Assembly (NCBI GenBank): GCA_023333565.1 | Contig: JAJKFH010003493.1 | Location: 1-64,000 of the forward strand | Length of the DNA stretch: 64,000 nt | DNA from: Puffinus mauretanicus | Lineage: Eukaryota; Chordata; Aves; Procellariiformes; Procellariidae | Reading direction: 5' to 3' | Shown: piece by piece, positions 63,231 to 64,000 of the stretch | Numbering within the stretch: position 1 is the first letter of the stretch | How the letters are laid out: every line of letters starts with the position of its first letter | The notes under the pieces: generated by a model | What the model was told of the DNA's origin: nothing | Databases searched by the model: none | What the model saw: only the letters and a program-made list of their open reading frames with translations | Translations under genes and position numbers: made by a program

Positions 63231-63992
63231 AATTGTCACTGGATCAGAGCAAGACAGGCTATATATTCAGATAATATTTTGATTATTATAGTAGATAATT
63301 ATGACATCACGTTACTTTAACAGGCATGAATGTACCAGTGGGTGATGGGGAGGAGGGCTCAGGAAGGATTAACTTAATTCCTCATTCGCACTGGTCAGCA
63401 CAGTATGCAGCCAGTACTGCTGTATGAGCCACTCTCCATCCCACCCTCTCCTTTTAATTTGGATTTGTATCTGCCCAGTTTAATACCTAAGAATGGCAAT
63501 TGAAAAGAGGCACCCATGGCCCGTTTGTAAACAAACAAGGTTTAGGGCAAAATTATCCTGAAGCAAAAAACACTAAAACATGTCCAGCTCAGTATGACAG
63601 AACAGTAGCAGCCTTTCGTGTGGGACCTCATTTGGGAATCTCAGTAATTGCAAAAAACCGGGAGAAACCAGGATGAGTCCACTTGACTGCTGGTGGAGCC
63701 ATGCCAACAATACCACTAACTCAGCATCCTCAAAGCACAGAGTAGTAATAGCACAAACTCCAAAGTCCACACAGTCGAAGACAGAAGTACAGAGACCCTG
63801 GCACTCCTTGCATTACCCCAGAGTAGGGGAGAAGTTATTAATAAAAGAGGGTAGCACCGAAGAGAAGCACACAGGGAAGAGGATGCCAAGGCTCCCTCCT
63901 CTCGCTGTGCTCAGTGGCTCTTATGAAACTTCACAAAAGTGGAGGCCAAGCTGACGCTCTCCCGGCAGCTTGTGGTCTACAGGGTTGAGTAA

Positions 63993-64000
63993 ATACTTAC
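63993..64000 (-). other. Candidate splice donor at window edge
   Basis: The last eight bases read GTAAGTAT on the - strand, a consensus donor. The preceding RBMS3 exon could therefore end at 64001, just outside. The motif is short and could be chance. Confidence 0.3.

Larger units (their letters stand above)
62076..63999 (-). other. RBMS3 intron upstream of C-terminal exon
   Basis: Intronic by position: it lies just upstream (on the - strand) of the C-terminal exon. It holds an ancient repeat tail (63113-63230) and a CTCF-like word (62925-62938). No other RBMS3 exon is seen. If the donor at the window edge is real, the intron is about 1.9 kb. Confidence 0.6.

Overview
The window looks like bird genomic DNA. 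Three things point that way: an LTR of the type I recognise from avian ERVL-class endogenous retroviruses, CR1 LINE copies (one with the typical ATTCTATG tail), and an exon that I read as the last widely shared coding exon of vertebrate RBMS3. I cannot name the species.

Positions 1-6120 hold the 3' part of an endogenous retrovirus in + orientation. Its 5' LTR and primer-binding site lie outside the window. In order it carries a small hydrophobic open frame (86-463), gag (open from 405, first in-frame ATG at 540, stop at 1989-1991), pol (open from directly after that stop to 5177; protease, reverse transcriptase, RNase H, integrase), a 430-bp stretch without env or dUTPase, a purine-rich tract and a 514-bp 3' LTR (5607-6120). 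gag and pol are both uninterrupted, all catalytic residues I looked for are present, and the LTR keeps many CpGs, so the copy looks young. Pol has no start codon of its own. It is in the same frame as gag across one UAG, which suggests stop-codon readthrough rather than frameshifting.

Positions 6121 to about 53,600 are AT-rich non-coding DNA with few recognisable features: an old CR1 (18.92-19.31 kb), an ancient MIR/L2-like repeat (38.8 kb), two short tandem duplications, several perfect small hairpins, an A/C-rich tract followed by its G/T-rich counterpart (32.2-32.5 kb), and a small CpG-richer patch just after an exon-like segment (36.0-36.8 kb). I found no convincing protein-coding gene there.

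Positions of about 53,600-64,000 are the 3' end of RBMS3 on the - strand. The clear exon is 61,948-62,075. It has a good acceptor and a perfect GTAAGT donor that cuts the last codon (AA|G), and the unspliced reading also ends in a stop. The terminal exon and 3' UTR probably lie between here and a poly(A) signal candidate at 53,613-53,618. I could not place its acceptor with certainty and list candidates. The last bases of the window read as a - strand donor, so the preceding RBMS3 exon may start just outside. A young-looking CR1 3' end (61.53-61.68 kb) and an ancient amniote repeat tail (63.1-63.2 kb) sit close to the exon.
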